A DNA stretch of 64,000 bases from Pseudomonadota bacterium (GTDB lineage: Bacteria; Pseudomonadota; Gammaproteobacteria; Steroidobacterales; Woeseiaceae): assembly GCA_022567295.1 (NCBI GenBank), contig JADFHE010000003.1:38721-102720 (forward strand), in the 5' to 3' direction. Of the stretch, positions 63,253 to 64,000 are shown piece by piece. A model generated the notes under the pieces. That model made no database searches, was not told the origin of the DNA, and saw nothing but the letters and a program-made list of their open reading frames with translations. Both the position numbers and the translations under genes were made by a program. Position 1 is the stretch's first letter. Each line of letters opens with the position of its first letter.

Positions 63253-63741
63253 TCAGAGCGTGGAAATCTGCTTCATGACAATGCGCACGAGGTCCTTGAC
63301 GATCGCATCCCGAAGCAGCTCCTCTTCACTTGCCTTACCCAATACCAACGTCGAGTCGTAGGTATAGTCTCGCGTCAGTGTCAGCGTTTGCTGCGGCAGC
63401 AGGTTGTCGGTTCCCGCCTCGAGACTGTATGCAATCGTATAGAAGACCTCATATTCGGTCGGTACGTTGCGCGCCGAAACGGATAACACCCGCTGCGCGG
63501 TCTCATCAAACGAAAGCGTAAATATCGCAGTCGCCGTAGCGGCACTATCGGCAAATTCGACGCCCGCAGCCCGCAGCTGTGCCTCGAACTCCCTCAGGAA
63601 CAGACTATAGCGGTCACTCGTCGCAATATAGGTTCGCTCCATCCCCGCCGGAGGCGTAAACGCGCCCTGCAATTGAAATCCACACGACGCAGTAACGGCT
63701 GCCGCCAATATCAACAGCACCGTGCGAGCTGGCCTAAACAA
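63253..63741 (-). CDS. lptE: LPS-assembly lipoprotein LptE
   Basis: Outer-membrane lipoprotein plugging the LptD barrel. The N-terminus has a hydrophobic stretch and a lipobox-like VTASC followed by GFQLQGAFTPP, the usual LptE opening. The C-terminal TRDYTYDSTLVLGKASEEELLRDAIVKDLVRIVMKQI is the family's most conserved part. The track starts at a TTG overlapping leuS by eight bases; a GTG at 63720 is the alternative. About 162 aa. It follows leuS as in E. coli, but holA does not follow directly. Confidence 0.9.
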   Translation of the reverse strand: MFRPARTVLLILAAAVTASCGFQLQGAFTPPAGMERTYIATSDRYSLFLREFEAQLRAAGVEFADSAATATAIFTLSFDETAQRVLSVSARNVPTEYEVFYTIAYSLEAGTDNLLPQQTLTLTRDYTYDSTLVLGKASEEELLRDAIVKDLVRIVMKQISTL

Positions 63742-64000
63742 CGATGTTTACCAATCGACCAGGCACAATAATCACCCTGCGAACCTTTCTGCCATCGACA
63801 AAACGTTGCACGTTGTCGTCAGCGAGTGCCTGGCGTTCGATCGCATCATTCGGCGCATCGTTCGCGACCAAAATTCGTGCCCGAAGCTTGCCATTAACTT
63901 GTACCACCATCTCAATAGTGTCGCGCTCCAGCGCGCTATCATCAACTACAGGCCAGTGATGATCGATTAACGCGTCGTCGTGACCGAGCTCTTGCCACAG
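63734..64000 (-). CDS. leuS: Leucyl-tRNA synthetase, C-terminal end (partial)
   Basis: The gene runs off the right edge; about 88 C-terminal residues are visible. The reading LWQELGHDDALIDHHWPVVD then EMVVQVNGKLRARI and the ending VRRVIIVPGRLVNIVV are the anticodon-binding and C-terminal domains of LeuRS. It is not well represented in the ORF track because the true frame has no start inside the window. Order leuS-lptE is conserved in gammaproteobacteria. Confidence 0.95.
   Translation of the reverse strand: MWQELGHDDALIDHHWPVVDDSALERDTIEMVVQVNGKLRARILVANDAPNDAIERQALADDNVQRFVDGRKVRRVIIVPGRLVNIVV

Noticed and set aside
63240-63741. LptE as an unrelated lipoprotein
   Set aside because: The C-terminal family region, position behind leuS and lipobox-like start all fit LptE.

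Overview
The window reads as chromosome of a free-living gammaproteobacterium. The evidence is the set of lineage-typical genes and their order: lptD-surA-pdxA-rsmA-apaG-apaH, a zapA / 6S RNA / ygfA cluster beside ygfB-pepP-ubiH-ubiI, holA-nadD-rsfS-rlmH-maf-rng-yhdP-nit-tldD, a Vfr/Clp-like CRP and a Coq7-type ubiquinone hydroxylase. The synteny recalls Xanthomonadales-like or deep-branching marine groups; that placement is inference. There is no prophage, insertion sequence, CRISPR array or rRNA operon. Coding density is high and no gene-free stretch exceeds about 300 bp.

Layout. 0-9.5 kb: a secreted hypothetical, the peptidoglycan-recycling pair murU-amgK, then the outer-membrane biogenesis, vitamin B6 and rRNA-methylation operon lptD to apaH. 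9.5-14 kb: folA, thyA and lgt on the minus strand, a DUF255 thioredoxin-domain protein, and a DUF4124-like reading frame broken by two stop codons. 14-22 kb: a large double-trypsin PDZ protease, then gcvT-gcvH-gcvPA-tpx-gcvPB behind a tandem glycine riboswitch with a terminator. 22-31.5 kb: a DUF885 peptidase, a VOC protein divergent from an XRE-cupin regulator, an ATP-grasp ligase / inactive-transglutaminase membrane pair, ubiI-ubiH-pepP and a decayed ygfB. 31.6-36.5 kb: zapA and 6S RNA, ygfA, a Lys/Arg-rich histone-like gene, rpiA, tRNA-Gln, rpsI-rplM and a DUF481 protein. 36.5-49.6 kb: coq7, crp, a REP doublet, rpe, djlA, purC, a YihY protein, pmbA, a half-length darP, purE and purK separated by a structured inverted-repeat element, an ExeA-like ATPase with an FHA domain, a very small ORF under a strong CRP-like site, tldD and a nitrilase. 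49.6-64 kb: a long minus-strand run from leuS (partial) down to yhdP, interrupted only by hisI on the plus strand.

How they work together. Envelope biogenesis recurs (LptD, LptE, SurA, Lgt, YhdP, MurU/AmgK, YidD). Three ubiquinone-ring hydroxylases (UbiI, UbiH, Coq7) are all here. Both halves of the TldD/PmbA protease are present, at separate sites. One-carbon metabolism is dense: glycine cleavage, thyA, folA and 5-formyl-THF cyclo-ligase.

The most unusual items are (1) the roughly 265-bp element between purE and purK, built of two related inverted hairpin units; (2) a 56-codon ORF absent from the ORF track with a strong ribosome binding site and a lac-like CRP site; (3) three broken or shortened conserved genes (DUF4124-like, ygfB, darP); (4) a single-cysteine Tpx inside the glycine-cleavage operon; (5) an in-frame 18-bp tandem repeat in gcvPB; and (6) a REP doublet whose ends supply the stop codons of crp and rpe.
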